Shown here piece after piece: positions 8,568 to 17,195 of a stretch of DNA of 64,000 nt. The stretch is from Leucobacter rhizosphaerae. GTDB lineage: Bacteria; Actinomycetota; Actinomycetes; Actinomycetales; Microbacteriaceae. The stretch is from positions 2,728,001 through 2,792,000 of the forward strand of contig NZ_CP095043.1 of assembly GCF_022919175.1 (NCBI RefSeq), read 5' to 3'. The notes beneath the pieces were generated by a model, which did no database searches, was not told where the DNA came from, and saw only the letters and a list, made by a program, of their open reading frames with translations. A program made the translations under genes and the position numbers. Numbering within the stretch: position 1 is the stretch's first letter; each line of letters begins with the position of its first letter.

Positions 8568-10214
8568 ATGACCGCTCCGCGCCCGATGCTCTCGCGACCT
8601 CAGGTCACCCCGCGAGCAGGGCGGCGCACCCTCGCCGCCCTGCTCGCGGCCGGCACCGTCGTGTGCTCCCTCGCGCTCACCGCGCCCGCCGCGATGGCGG
8701 ACGACGCCGAGGCGAGTCCGGCCGAGACGACGAGCGTGCCGGCTCCGGATCTCACGGGGGATCCCGCGCTCGTGCCGGCTCCCGCGGAGGTTCCGGCCCC
8801 GACTCCGGCTCCCGCCCTCGCTCCGTCCCCGTTCGCCGAGGCCGCGCAGGTCGTCACGGTCACCACCGTCGCGCCGCCGATCGTCTCCGACCGTGCGATC
8901 TACCTGCTCGGTCACGCGGCCCCGCTCGCCGCCACCGTGTCCGTGCCCGCACCGGCACCGGGCGGCGCGGAGCCATCCGCTCCCGGGCTCCCCGCGGGCT
9001 CGGTCGAGTTCTTCGACGGCGAGACCTCTCTCGGTTCCGCTCCGGTCCTCGACGAGGGCGGCGCCGCGGTCGCCCGACTGGCCTCCGACCGGTGGCCCGC
9101 ATCGGGTGCCCGGTCGATCGTCGCGGTGTTCACTCCCGAGGCCGGATCCTCGTGGGCCGCCTCGACGAGCGCGCCGCAGACCTACCGGGTCGTCGATACC
9201 GCGCGGATGGTCCCCGACGTCGTGCTCGGCTCGGACATCGTCGCCGACATCTCCGGCGCCAGCCTCGACTGGACGATCGCGAACATCTGGTTCAGCAACT
9301 TCAGCGTCGGGTTCGAGCGGGAGGTGGTGAGCGGCAACGTGTCGCTCGAGGACATCCCCGTGGGCACCACGATCCCGGAGCGCCAGGCGCACTTCTTCCG
9401 GCCGTTCACGTTCTCGGCGGGGACGGGGCAGCGTGACGCCGCAGGCAACCGGGTGATCGACTTCACCGGCACCGCGCGCCTCACCTCCGGCACCGGGAAC
9501 CAGTGGAACTTCACCGATCCCCGAGTCCACATCGGCGCGAACGGCGACGGCTACCTCACCGCGGAGTTCAGCGGGTTCTACGCGATCGGGGTGCACCAGG
9601 AGTACGCGCCGACCCGAGTCACCATCGCGACGTTCAGCGGCGCGCAGATCGGGAGCACCGATGCGGGGGTGGCCTCGGCCGAGATCCCGCTCAACTGGGC
9701 GGGGCAGGCGGGCGGCGCCGGGACCTGGGCGAGCGACTACCGCGACTCGTTCCCGAACGAGTTCATCTCGCTCCTGAACCCCGGCATCAGCCTGTTCTTC
9801 GCGCGCAGCAGCGTCGCGACGGACGCCTCGAAGATCCCGCACCCGATCACGCTCTCGTTCGCCGAGCAGGCCGTCGAGACGCCCGGGCCCGGCGGGGGCG
9901 AGGAGCCCGGATCCGGTGGCACCGACGGGGGAACCGATGGCGGCACGGGCGGCGGACCCGTGCCATCCACCGCCACGGCCAGCGACGGAATCACAGCCGG
10001 GGCTGTGGTGTCGGGTGCCGCGGGGGAGCGGGCCGGCGCGAGCCGGCTCAGCGAGACCGGCGCGTCCGCACCCTTACAGGGCATCGCGCTCGCGGCGTCT
10101 GCCGCAGCGATCTTCGCGGGCGGTCTGCTGCTGCGTCGTCACGGGCGGCGCTCCGGGCTCAGCACCTCCCGGGTCGCAGGCTCCGGGCCGGCACCGGGAT
10201 CCGGCGTGCGGTGA
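8568..10214 (+). CDS. HtaA-domain heme-binding surface protein with LSETG sorting signal (HtaA3)
   Basis: 548-aa secreted protein. A signal peptide (ending about PAAMADD, residue 44) is followed by a Pro/Ala-rich linker. An Ig-like domain with SVEFFDGETSLG (~residues 95-205) comes next, then one HtaA domain (~215-425) starting LDWTIANIWFSNFS and containing QWNFTDPRVHIGANGDGYL. A Gly/Thr linker leads to LSETG, a hydrophobic helix and a basic tail (RRHGRR). The Ig-HtaA pair is the same module found twice in HtaA2, pointing to duplication within the locus. A GGAGGG stretch in the preceding gene serves as the RBS. The stop overlaps the next GTG (GTGA). It is probably a wall-anchored relay between the larger receptors and the membrane transporter; that order is inference. 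Confidence 0.85.
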   Translation: MTAPRPMLSRPQVTPRAGRRTLAALLAAGTVVCSLALTAPAAMADDAEASPAETTSVPAPDLTGDPALVPAPAEVPAPTPAPALAPSPFAEAAQVVTVTTVAPPIVSDRAIYLLGHAAPLAATVSVPAPAPGGAEPSAPGLPAGSVEFFDGETSLGSAPVLDEGGAAVARLASDRWPASGARSIVAVFTPEAGSSWAASTSAPQTYRVVDTARMVPDVVLGSDIVADISGASLDWTIANIWFSNFSVGFEREVVSGNVSLEDIPVGTTIPERQAHFFRPFTFSAGTGQRDAAGNRVIDFTGTARLTSGTGNQWNFTDPRVHIGANGDGYLTAEFSGFYAIGVHQEYAPTRVTIATFSGAQIGSTDAGVASAEIPLNWAGQAGGAGTWASDYRDSFPNEFISLLNPGISLFFARSSVATDASKIPHPITLSFAEQAVETPGPGGGEEPGSGGTDGGTDGGTGGGPVPSTATASDGITAGAVVSGAAGERAGASRLSETGASAPLQGIALAASAAAIFAGGLLLRRHGRRSGLSTSRVAGSGPAPGSGVR

Positions 10215-11149
10215 GCGGCGCGGGCGACGGGTCGGAGCGCCCCGACGAGGATCCGTTCGAGCGGCTGCTCCGCGACGCGGTCGAGGCGCGATCGGCAGAG
10301 GATCACGCGAGGGGTGACGGGGCGGAGGGCGCCACTGGGGGCTCGTCGCTCTCCGCCGCACGCCCAGGGCGTTCCCGTCGCCTGCTCGCGGGCATCGCCC
10401 TGGGCGTGCTCGTCGTCGGCGGGCTCGGCCTCGTCGGCGTCGGGGCCATGCTGAGCGGTGCGGAGCTGCACCCCGCGCCCGCCGAGGCGGTGGCCGCGGA
10501 TCCTCCCTCCGCCGACAGCAAGGCGCTCGACGACGCGCCAGCGGACGCCGAGACCGACGCGCGAGCGTCGGCCGCGACGCCCCGCCCCACCCGCACCTCG
10601 GACACCCGGTGGGTGTCGCGGGTGTCTGCCGAATCGGGGATCCCGGAGCCTGCGCTCCGTGCGTACGCGAACGCCGCGCTGACGCTGGCGGTGGAGCAGC
10701 CGGGGTGCGGCCTCGGCTGGAACACGCTCGCCGCCATCGGCCACGTCGAGTCGGGGCACGGCAGCATCAACGGCTCCGTGCTCGGCGCGGACGGTCGCGT
10801 GACACCCCGGATCGTGGGCGTGCCGCTCGACGGCGTGCAGTTCCTCGCCGTGCCCGACACCGACGGTGGGGCCCTCGACGGCGACGCGGTGTGGGATCGA
10901 GCGGTGGGGCCCATGCAGTTCCTACCGAGCACCTGGGCGGAGTTCGGCCGCGACGGCAACGGCGACGGTCGAGCCGAGATCGATCAGATCGACGACGCCG
11001 CGCTCGCCGCCGCGAGCCTGCTGTGCAGTTCGGGGGGTGACCTGCGCGAGCCGAACGCCTGGATCGCCGCGGTGGACGGCTACAACCCGAGCGTCGCCTA
11101 CAACCACTCGGTGGTCGACGCCGCCGACTTCTACGCGCAGTTCGGCTGA
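10211..11149 (+). CDS. Lytic transglycosylase, single-pass membrane protein
   Basis: Start chosen at GTG 10211, which overlaps the HtaA3 stop (GTGA) and opens a 312-aa frame; the same frame is open upstream but runs inside HtaA3. Residues ~1-55 are charged and cytoplasmic, ~56-78 are a transmembrane helix, ~80-130 an Ala/Asp-rich linker, and ~135-312 an MltB/SLT-like lysozyme domain. It contains GHVESGHG (candidate catalytic Glu in the second helix), AVGPMQFLPSTWAEFG and an Asp-rich loop (DGNGDGRAEID) that could bind metal. The family cleaves glycan strands of peptidoglycan. Its place as last gene of the heme operon suggests it helps insert or expose the large surface receptors; that is inference. 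Confidence 0.83.
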   Translation: MSGAGDGSERPDEDPFERLLRDAVEARSAEDHARGDGAEGATGGSSLSAARPGRSRRLLAGIALGVLVVGGLGLVGVGAMLSGAELHPAPAEAVAADPPSADSKALDDAPADAETDARASAATPRPTRTSDTRWVSRVSAESGIPEPALRAYANAALTLAVEQPGCGLGWNTLAAIGHVESGHGSINGSVLGADGRVTPRIVGVPLDGVQFLAVPDTDGGALDGDAVWDRAVGPMQFLPSTWAEFGRDGNGDGRAEIDQIDDAALAAASLLCSSGGDLREPNAWIAAVDGYNPSVAYNHSVVDAADFYAQFG

Positions 11150-11233
11150 CGCGGTGGGTCGGGGATCCCGGGATCCGTGACCCTCCGTGTCAGTCCGTGG
11201 CCAAACGCCGGCGACTCACGGCCGCCGGCGGAA

Positions 11234-12435
11234 CTACGCGCCGAGCAGCCGCTGGATCCGCTGCACGCCCTCGAGGAGCGCGTCGTCGCCCAGGGCGTAG
11301 CTGAAGCGCAGGTACCCGCTCGGCCCGAACGCCTCACCCGGCACCGCGGCGACCTCGGCCTCGGAGAGGATCAAGTCGGCCAGCTCGAGCGAGGTGGTCG
11401 GCGTCACGTCGCCGTAGGTCTTGCCGAGCGCACCCGTCACATCGACGTAGGCGTAGAAGGCACCCGCGGGGTGGGGCAGTTGAACCCCGGAACCTTGTTG
11501 AGCTCCTCGACGATCACCGTGCGGCGGCGGTCGAAGGCGAGGCGCATGTCCTCGATCGGCTGCTGCGAACCCGTGAGCGCGGCGATGGCGGCGCGCTGCG
11601 CGATGTTGTTCACGTTCGAGGTGAGGTGCGACTGCAGGTTCGCCGCGCCCTTGATGATGTCGGCGGGCCCGACCATCCAGCCGAGGCGCCAGCCCGTCAT
11701 TGCGTAGGTCTTCGCGACGCCGTTGACGAGCACGGTGCGATCCGCGATCTCGGGGGCGGCCTCCACGATGGACGTCGCACGGACGCCGTCGTAGGTCAGA
11801 TTCTGGTAGATCTCGTCCGCGATGACCCACAGGCCCTTCGACACGGCCCACTCGCCGATCGCGCGGGTCTCCTCGGGGGTGTACACGGCGCCGGTCGGGT
11901 TCGAGGGGGAGACGAAGAGCAGCACCTTGGTGCGGTCCGTGCGCGCGGCCTCGAGTTGCTCGACGGTGACCTTGTAGCCCTGATCCGCCCCGGCGAAGAC
12001 CTCGACGGGCACGCCGTCGGCGAGCTGGATCGCCTCGGGATAGGTGGTCCAGTACGGCGCGGGCAGCAGCACCTCGTCACCCGGATCGAGCAGCGCCTGG
12101 AACGACTGGTAGACCGCCTGCTTGCCGCCGTTCGTGACGATCACCTGGGACGGATCGACGGCCCAGCCCGAATCACGGGCGGTCTTGTCGGCGATCGCGC
12201 GCTTCAGCTCGGGGAGCCCGGCAGCCGCGGTATAGCGGAAGTTCTTCGGGTCGTCGAGGGCGGCGCGCGCGGCGTCGACGATGTGCGCCGGGGTGGAGAA
12301 ATCCGGCTCTCCGGCGGCGTAACTGATGACAGGGCGGCCTTCGGCCTGGAGGGCCTTCGCCTTCGCGTCAACCTTCAGGGTTGCCGACTCGGCGATGGCT
12401 GCGATCTTCTTCGACAGACGGGAGATGTGGGTCAC
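11234..12435 (-). CDS. aspC: Pyridoxal-phosphate aminotransferase (aspartate aminotransferase type), frameshifted in this sequence
   Basis: Class I/II PLP aminotransferase. The N-terminal frame (start GTG 12433-12435) reads through [24 protein letters not shown] and [16 protein letters not shown], where the Lys of [10 protein letters not shown] is the PLP lysine, and ends prematurely after NCPTP. The expected GAFYAYVDV continues in another frame to a stop at 11234. One extra base in the GGGG run at 11468-11471 (+ strand) fuses the two into 400 aa, the normal length for the family. This is most likely a sequencing or assembly error. The gene sits opposite the tRNA-Trp/secE block. Its start lies 6 nt after a TAGGCT -10 box, implying a leaderless mRNA. 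Confidence 0.85.
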
Positions 12436-12441
12436 CCTGCA

Positions 12442-12447
12442 AGCCTA
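12442..12447 (-). promoter_or_regulatory. -10 box TAGGCT for a leaderless aminotransferase transcript
   Basis: On the minus strand TAGGCT is followed by six bases and then the GTG start at 12435. The predicted transcription start coincides with the start codon and no Shine-Dalgarno is placed usefully. Confidence 0.45.
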
Positions 12448-12499
12448 GGGCACCCCGCTCGCGGGGCGCATCGGAGTTCGCTCGGAAAGTGCGGCCGGT

Positions 12500-12528
12500 T
12501 CGACAAGCGCTGCGGGATCGCGTACAGT
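12500..12528 (+). promoter_or_regulatory. Promoter upstream of tRNA-Trp
   Basis: TCGACA (12500-12505) and TACAGT (12523-12528) are separated by 17 bp, a good sigma-70-type match about 75 bp before the mature tRNA. A second possible -35, TTGACT, lies just downstream. This promoter probably reads through tRNA-Trp into secE and nusG. Confidence 0.5.
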
Positions 12529-12602
12529 GATCAGCGGTAGTTGACTTCTGCCAGAATTTCCTATGCCCGAAGGGACCGGAAGATCTGGGAGTCGGACTCC
12601 AT

Positions 12603-12678
12603 AGGGCGGTGGCTCAATTGGTAGAGCAGCGGTCTCCAAAACCGCAGGTTGCAGGTTCGAGTCCTGTCCGCCCTGCCA
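12603..12678 (+). tRNA. trpT: tRNA-Trp (anticodon CCA)
   Basis: 76 nt including an encoded CCA. The acceptor stem AGGGCGG pairs with CCGCCCT, the discriminator is G, the anticodon loop is CTCCAAA between GCGGT and ACCGC, and the T-loop is GGTTCGAGTCC. It stands immediately before secE, the common bacterial tRNA-Trp-secE-nusG order. Confidence 0.97.
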
Positions 12679-12730
12679 CTCCCGTCCGGCGCCGCGTGCG
12701 CCGGACGGGACAATGTGAAAGGACAGGCGA

Positions 12731-13006
12731 GTGAGCAGCAGCGAAGTTGACGAGAGCGGCGGCGGGATCGTCGAGCGCGCCAAGGCTGACAGCGCCGCGA
12801 AGCGGAGCTGGTTCGGCAAGATCATCCTGTTCATCCAGCAGGTCATCGCCGAGCTGAAGAAGGTCGTCACCCCGACCCGGAAAGAGCTCATCAACTTCAC
12901 GATCGTCGTGATCGTCTTCGTTGTGATCATGATGGCGCTCGTGTGGGTGCTGGATCAGGCCTTCGGCTGGTTCGCCCTATTCATCTTCGGAACGCCGCTC
13001 GCCTAG
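12731..13006 (+). CDS. secE: Preprotein translocase subunit SecE
   Basis: 91-aa single-pass SecE, a component of the SecYEG channel in the cytoplasmic membrane. A short charged N-terminus (~1-30) is followed by the conserved amphipathic segment (FIQQVIAELKKVVTPTRKEL, ~34-53) and one transmembrane helix (~56-78). The size is typical of short actinobacterial SecE. The GTG start has AAAGGA about 8 nt upstream. It lies 52 bp after tRNA-Trp and 52 bp before nusG; the order is the universal secE-nusG pairing, which confirms the call. Confidence 0.97.
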   Translation: MSSSEVDESGGGIVERAKADSAAKRSWFGKIILFIQQVIAELKKVVTPTRKELINFTIVVIVFVVIMMALVWVLDQAFGWFALFIFGTPLA

Positions 13007-13058
13007 CAGCCGGCGCAGCCCCGTCCCGACCACCCGCTAGAGAAGGCAAGAACAGCAG

Positions 13059-13859
13059 ATGACGAGCGAGAACAACACCCCCGAGGCCGACCTCGACGCA
13101 GCGCTGGACGCGCTGGTGCAGTCGGTCGACCCCGTCGCCGACGCCGCTGTGGAAGACGCCCTCGACATCGACAACGCGGAAGAGGCCGAGGCGGCCGCCA
13201 ACGCGATCGTCGACGAGGAGATCGAGGAGGAGGCCGAAGAGGCCGAGGATCCCTACAAGGCCTTCAAGAAGGATCTGCGCCGCCGTCCGGGCAAGTGGTT
13301 CGTGATCCACACGTACGCCGGATACGAGCGCAAGGTGAAGTCGAACCTGTGGAACCGTCGCGAGACGATGGGCGCGGTCGACGACATCTTCGAGATCCAG
13401 GTCCCCATGGAAGAAGTCATGGAGGTCAAGAACGGCCAGCGCAAGATGGTGACGCGCGTGCGGATCCCCGGCTACGTGCTGGTCCGCATGAACCTCACCG
13501 AGAGCACCTGGTCCGTCGTGCGCCACACGCCCGGCGTCACGGGCTTCGTGGGCAATGCGCACAACCCGGTGCCGCTGCGGATCAATGAGGCGTTCGAGAT
13601 GCTGAAGAGCACCGTCGAGCTCGAGCCCGCCGCGACCGCCAAGGGCAAGGCCGCTGCGACCGCCGCCGCTCAGGGCAACGTCGAGATCGACTTCGAGGTC
13701 GGCGAGACGATCACCATCAAGTCCGGCTCCTTCGAGGGGCTGCCCGGCACGATCAGCGAGATCAATCCGGCCGCCGGCAAGCTCACCGTGCTGGTGTCGC
13801 TGTTCGAGCGCGAGACCCCGGTCGAGCTCAGCTTCGACCAGGTCACCAAGATGGTCTAG
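13059..13859 (+). CDS. nusG: Transcription termination/antitermination factor NusG
   Basis: 266 aa. Residues ~1-62 are an acidic, Ala/Glu/Asp-rich extension common in actinobacteria. The NGN domain (~70-180) has [16 protein letters not shown] and an [12 protein letters not shown] core that contacts RNA polymerase. A low-complexity Ala/Lys linker precedes the KOW domain (~210-266) with [19 protein letters not shown]. NusG binds the transcribing polymerase, modulates pausing and links to Rho or ribosomes. It is cotranscribed with secE and ends at a strong hairpin terminator, so rplK is not in the same transcript here. Confidence 0.97.
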   Translation: MTSENNTPEADLDAALDALVQSVDPVADAAVEDALDIDNAEEAEAAANAIVDEEIEEEAEEAEDPYKAFKKDLRRRPGKWFVIHTYAGYERKVKSNLWNRRETMGAVDDIFEIQVPMEEVMEVKNGQRKMVTRVRIPGYVLVRMNLTESTWSVVRHTPGVTGFVGNAHNPVPLRINEAFEMLKSTVELEPAATAKGKAAATAAAQGNVEIDFEVGETITIKSGSFEGLPGTISEINPAAGKLTVLVSLFERETPVELSFDQVTKMV

Positions 13860-13870
13860 CCTTCGATATC

Positions 13871-13902
13871 GCACAAAGCCCCGCTTCGGCGGGGCTTTGT
13901 GC
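13871..13902 (+). terminator. Intrinsic terminator after nusG
   Basis: Perfect 14-bp arms (13871-13884 and 13889-13902) enclose a TTCG tetraloop. The AAAGCCCCGC/GCGGGGCTTT core supplies a T-rich descending arm, making this the clearest terminator in the window. Confidence 0.9.
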
Positions 13903-13914
13903 ATGTTCGGCGCG

Positions 13915-13920
13915 TACGGT
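13915..13920 (+). promoter_or_regulatory. -10 box TACGGT for a leaderless oxidoreductase transcript
   Basis: TACGGT ends six bases before ATG 13927, so transcription would start on the start codon. It lies just past the nusG terminator, giving the oxidoreductase its own promoter. Confidence 0.4.
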
Positions 13921-13926
13921 GACCTC

Positions 13927-15708
13927 ATGCAGACGATCACGAGGGACACACGGTTGCGAGCATCAGTGCTCGGGATCGCCGCCGCGCTCGTGGTCCTGGG
14001 TACCGCCGAGCTCGGCGCGCTGCTCGTCGCACCCGAGTCGTCGCCGCTCTTCGCCGTCGGGTCTCTCGCGATCGACCTCGCTCCCTTCTGGCTGAAGGAG
14101 CTGATGATCGGCCTCTTCGGCACGTCCGACAAGATCGCGCTCTTCGTGCTGCTCGGGATCGTGCTGCTCGCGCTCGCGGTGCTGGCCGGGCTCGCGGAAC
14201 TGTGGCGTCGGTGGTGCGGCTTGCTGCTGCTCGGGATCGTCGCGGCGGTGGCGCTCCTCGCGATCCTGACCCGCCCCGAGGCGACGCCGCTCTGGGCGCT
14301 GCCCACCCTGCTGGGTGCCGTGGCCGGCGCGGGGGTGCTCGGCCGAGGTCGACGCCTGCTGCTCGCGTGGTCGGAGAGCCGCACAGAGCTCTCCGAGCTC
14401 GCCGAGCTCGCCGAGATCGACGGGCTCGACAACGCGGAGTCGGGGGATCACGCCCGAACGGCAGATTCGGCTTCGATGCCGCATCCCGCCCACCCGGTCG
14501 TTCCCGACCTGCCGACCGAACCCGGGGTGAAGCCGCGGTCTGCTGAGATGGCCGACAGCGGCGTCGTGTCTCCAGGTGCGGGAGGCGGGGGTGCACTCTC
14601 GGTGCGCGCCGCCGAGGCCGTGCGGTCGGAGGCGATCGCGCGGCGCGGGTTCCTCCGCTTGGTTGGCATCACCTCGCTCGCGGCGGTCGCCGTGGGGCTC
14701 GGCGCCCGCGTCATGAACGGCAGTGCGGCAGCGGTGTCCGCGATCCGGTCCGCCGTGAAGCTGCCGCGCCCCGCGGTCGCCGCCCCGCCGATCCCGGCGG
14801 GCGCCGAGCTCGACGTGCCGGGCATCTCGCCGCTGATCACCGCCAACGACGATTTCTACCGCATCGACATCGCGTTGCAGGTGCCAAAGATCGACCCCGC
14901 GACCTGGGAGCTGCGCATCACGGGGCTCGTCGACACGCCGATCACGGTGACGTACGAGGAGCTGCTCGCGCTGCCGCTCGAGGAGCACATCACCACGATC
15001 GCCTGCGTCTCGAACACCGTCGGGGGCGACCTCATCGGCACGGCGACGTGGCTCGGGGTGCCGATCCGGGATCTGCTCGCGCGCGCCGGGGTCGATCCGT
15101 CGGCCGACATGGTGCTCTCCTCCGGGCCCGACGGGTTCACCGCGGGCACCCCGCTCGAGATCCTCACCGACCCGGGCCGGGCCGCCCTGCTCGCCGTCGG
15201 CATGAACGGCGAGCCGCTGCCGACCGAGCACGGGTTCCCGGCCCGCATGATCGTGCCGGGGCTCTTCGGGTATGTGTCCGCGACGAAGTGGATCACGTCG
15301 ATGGAGGTGACCCGGTTCGCCGACGCGGAGGGGTACTGGACGCCTCGCGGCTGGTCGGCGCTCGGCCCGGTGAAGACGCAGTCGCGGATCGATACGCCGA
15401 GACGCGGGGCTACCGTCGACGCCGCGGCGGGAACCGTGCCCATCGCGGGCGTCGCGTGGGCCCCGCACACGGGCATCACCGGTGTGGAGGTGCAGATCGA
15501 CGAGGGGCCCTGGCGTGCGGCGACCCTGGCGACCGCGATCTCCGACGACACCTGGGTGCAGTGGAGTCTGCTCTGGGACGCCGAGCCGGGCACGCACACC
15601 GCGCGGGTCCGCGCGACAGATGCGTCGGGGGAGACGCAGACGAGCGACGTCGCGCCGCCCGCGCCCAGTGGTGCGACCGGCTGGGACGCTGTCACCTTCA
15701 CGGTGTAG
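13927..15708 (+). CDS. Membrane-anchored molybdopterin-dependent oxidoreductase (sulfite oxidase/MsrP-like)
   Basis: 593 aa. The start is set at ATG 13927; an upstream in-frame ATG at 13897 lies inside the nusG terminator hairpin. Residues ~10-155 contain four to five hydrophobic helices, then a variable linker. RRGFLRLVGITSLAAVAVGLGAR (a Tat-like twin-arginine segment preceding another helix) comes at ~240. The C-terminal half is the oxidoreductase fold: ELRITGLVDTPITVTYEEL, TIACVSNTVGG (Cys as expected molybdenum ligand), GFPARMIVPGLFGYVSATKWI, and a final Ig-like Mo-co dimerisation domain. Family members reduce or oxidise sulfoxides or sulfite in the periplasm-equivalent space; the substrate here is unknown. 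It interrupts the usual nusG-rplK neighbourhood. Confidence 0.85.
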   Translation: MQTITRDTRLRASVLGIAAALVVLGTAELGALLVAPESSPLFAVGSLAIDLAPFWLKELMIGLFGTSDKIALFVLLGIVLLALAVLAGLAELWRRWCGLLLLGIVAAVALLAILTRPEATPLWALPTLLGAVAGAGVLGRGRRLLLAWSESRTELSELAELAEIDGLDNAESGDHARTADSASMPHPAHPVVPDLPTEPGVKPRSAEMADSGVVSPGAGGGGALSVRAAEAVRSEAIARRGFLRLVGITSLAAVAVGLGARVMNGSAAAVSAIRSAVKLPRPAVAAPPIPAGAELDVPGISPLITANDDFYRIDIALQVPKIDPATWELRITGLVDTPITVTYEELLALPLEEHITTIACVSNTVGGDLIGTATWLGVPIRDLLARAGVDPSADMVLSSGPDGFTAGTPLEILTDPGRAALLAVGMNGEPLPTEHGFPARMIVPGLFGYVSATKWITSMEVTRFADAEGYWTPRGWSALGPVKTQSRIDTPRRGATVDAAAGTVPIAGVAWAPHTGITGVEVQIDEGPWRAATLATAISDDTWVQWSLLWDAEPGTHTARVRATDASGETQTSDVAPPAPSGATGWDAVTFTV

Positions 15709-15713
15709 CCCCG

Positions 15714-15751
15714 GCACGGACCGCGGCGACCCCAGGACCGCGGGCCCGTGC
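15714..15751 (+). terminator. Hairpin terminator after the molybdopterin oxidoreductase
   Basis: Arms GCACGG-A-CCGCGG and CCGCGG-GC-CCGTGC surround an 11-nt loop, starting 6 nt after the stop codon. It is stable but has no T-run. Confidence 0.55.
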
Positions 15752-15843
15752 TGGGAACGGCAATCGAGCACACCCACTGGAGGGCCGCGGATCGAGGACC
15801 TGGGCCAGGGGCCGAGCGGGGTGCGGGATCCCGATCCTTCGGG

Positions 15844-15849
15844 TATGAT
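15844..15849 (+). promoter_or_regulatory. -10 box TATGAT of the rplK-rplA promoter
   Basis: TATGAT is the best -10 match in the 263-bp gap upstream of rplK. No good -35 is visible at 17 bp. It leaves a leader of about 115 nt before rplK, long enough for ribosomal-protein autoregulation, though no specific L1/L11 operator was identified. Confidence 0.5.
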
Positions 15850-15971
15850 TGTGTGGTTTGCGTCTGCATTCGCCATCGGCGGCTGCGGCGTGAGCATACC
15901 GCGCTCCGGATCGGCCGGAGAGGCGGGAGAGCGGGCGCGCACGGCGTTCGTTCGAAGGAAAGGAAACAATC

Positions 15972-16400
15972 ATGGCTAAAGCCAAGAAGGTTACCGGTCT
16001 GATCAAGCTTCAGATCGCGGCCGGCGCCGCCAACCCGGCACCCCCCGTGGGCCCCGCCCTGGGTCAGCACGGCGTCAACATCATGGAGTTCTGCAAGGCG
16101 TACAACGCTGCGACGGAATCCCAGCGCGGCAACGTCGTGCCCGTCGAGATCACGGTGTACGAGGATCGCTCGTTCACGTTCGTGCTCAAGACTCCTCCGG
16201 CAGCCGAGCTCCTGAAGAAGGCAGCCGGCGTGCAGAAGGGCTCCGGCACCCCGCACACCGTCAAGGTGGCGAAGGTGACCGCCGAGCAGGTTCGCCAGAT
16301 CGCCGAGCAGAAGCAGGCCGATCTCAACGCGAACGACATCGACGCTGCGTCGAAGATCATCGCGGGCACCGCTCGCTCCATGGGCATCACGGTCGAGTAA
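15972..16400 (+). CDS. rplK: 50S ribosomal protein L11
   Basis: 142 aa, full family length. N-terminal domain residues include [20 protein letters not shown], the proline-rich segment that contacts 23S rRNA near the GTPase centre. The C-terminal domain carries [20 protein letters not shown] and the terminal [12 protein letters not shown] strong SD (AAGGAAAGGAAA) precedes the ATG. It is followed 12 nt later by rplA, the standard L11-L1 operon. L11 forms the GTPase-associated centre with the L10/L12 stalk; rplJ and rplL are absent from this window. Confidence 0.98.
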   Translation: MAKAKKVTGLIKLQIAAGAANPAPPVGPALGQHGVNIMEFCKAYNAATESQRGNVVPVEITVYEDRSFTFVLKTPPAAELLKKAAGVQKGSGTPHTVKVAKVTAEQVRQIAEQKQADLNANDIDAASKIIAGTARSMGITVE

Positions 16401-16412
16401 GGGGCATCGGAC

Positions 16413-17102
16413 ATGGCACAGAAGTCGAAGGCGTACCGCGCCGCTGCCGAGAAGATTCAGGCAGACAAGTTCTACACTCCCGCCGAGGCCGTGGCCCTGG
16501 CGAAGGAGACCGGTTCCACCAAGACCGACTCGACCGTCGAGGTCGCCGTCAAGCTCGGTGTGGATCCCCGCAAGGCCGACCAGATGGTGCGCGGCACCGT
16601 CAGCCTGCCCCACGGCACCGGCAAGACCGCACGCGTCATCGTGTTCGCGGTCGGCGCTGCTGCTGAGGCAGCCATCGCCGCCGGCGCCGACGAGGTCGGT
16701 GGCGACGAGCTGATCGAGAAGGTGGCCGCCGGCTACACCGATTTCGATTCGGCCGTCTCGACCCCCGAGCTCATGGGCAAGGTCGGTCGTCTGGGTAAGG
16801 TGCTCGGCCCGCGTGGCCTCATGCCCAACCCCAAGACCGGCACCGTCACCCCGGACCCGGCCAAGGCCGTGACCGACATCAAGGGCGGCAAGATCGAGTT
16901 CCGCGTCGACAAGCACTCCAACGTGCACTTCATCGTCGGCAAGGCGTCGTTCTCGGCCGATCAGCTCGCGGACAACCTCAACTCGGTCCTGGACGAGATC
17001 TCCCGTCTGAAGCCGTCGTCGGCCAAGGGCAAGTACGTGCAGAAGGGCGCCGTCTCGACGACCTTCGGCCCGGGCATCCCCCTGGACGTCACCGGCCTCT
17101 AA
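16413..17102 (+). CDS. rplA: 50S ribosomal protein L1
   Basis: 229 aa, typical length. Recognisable segments include [55 protein letters not shown] (the hallmark L1 loop) and a C-terminal [15 protein letters not shown]1 forms the mobile L1 stalk and in many bacteria represses translation of its own rplK-rplA mRNA. An AAGGGG element spanning the rplK stop acts as RBS. The operon ends here at a hairpin terminator; the usual rplJ-rplL pair does not follow, and a kinase cluster begins instead. Confidence 0.98.
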   Translation: MAQKSKAYRAAAEKIQADKFYTPAEAVALAKETGSTKTDSTVEVAVKLGVDPRKADQMVRGTVSLPHGTGKTARVIVFAVGAAAEAAIAAGADEVGGDELIEKVAAGYTDFDSAVSTPELMGKVGRLGKVLGPRGLMPNPKTGTVTPDPAKAVTDIKGGKIEFRVDKHSNVHFIVGKASFSADQLADNLNSVLDEISRLKPSSAKGKYVQKGAVSTTFGPGIPLDVTGL

Positions 17103-17134
17103 GCCGGTGAGGGTCGTTCCGGCGGCTCGCACAC

Positions 17135-17184
17135 ACACCGATGGTCCCTGTTCACACTGGTGAATCAGGGGCCATCGGTGTTTT
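17135..17184 (+). terminator. Intrinsic terminator after rplA
   Basis: Arms ACACCGATGG-TCCCTG and CAGGGG-CCATCGGTGT enclose about 15 nt and are followed by TTTT. The T-run merges directly into the -10 box of the next gene, so terminator and promoter overlap. Confidence 0.88.
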
Positions 17185-17189
17185 AGGAT
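17184..17189 (+). promoter_or_regulatory. -10 box TAGGAT for the kinase cluster, overlapping the rplA terminator tail
   Basis: TAGGAT is followed by six bases and ATG 17196. Transcription would begin at that ATG, giving a leaderless mRNA for the kinase operon. Confidence 0.5.
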
Positions 17190-17195
17190 AGACAC

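Noticed and set aside
11163..11176. Palindrome GGATCCCGGGATCC between the lytic transglycosylase and aminotransferase genes
   Set aside because: It is short, has no loop or T-run, and is explained by chance in GC-rich DNA; not claimed as a terminator.
13897..13926. Upstream ATG for the molybdopterin oxidoreductase
   Set aside because: It lies within the nusG terminator hairpin, and a -10 box points to the ATG at 13927.
17102..17135. Expected rplJ-rplL after rplA
   Set aside because: No L10 or L7/L12 gene is present between rplA and the kinase; they must be elsewhere in the genome.
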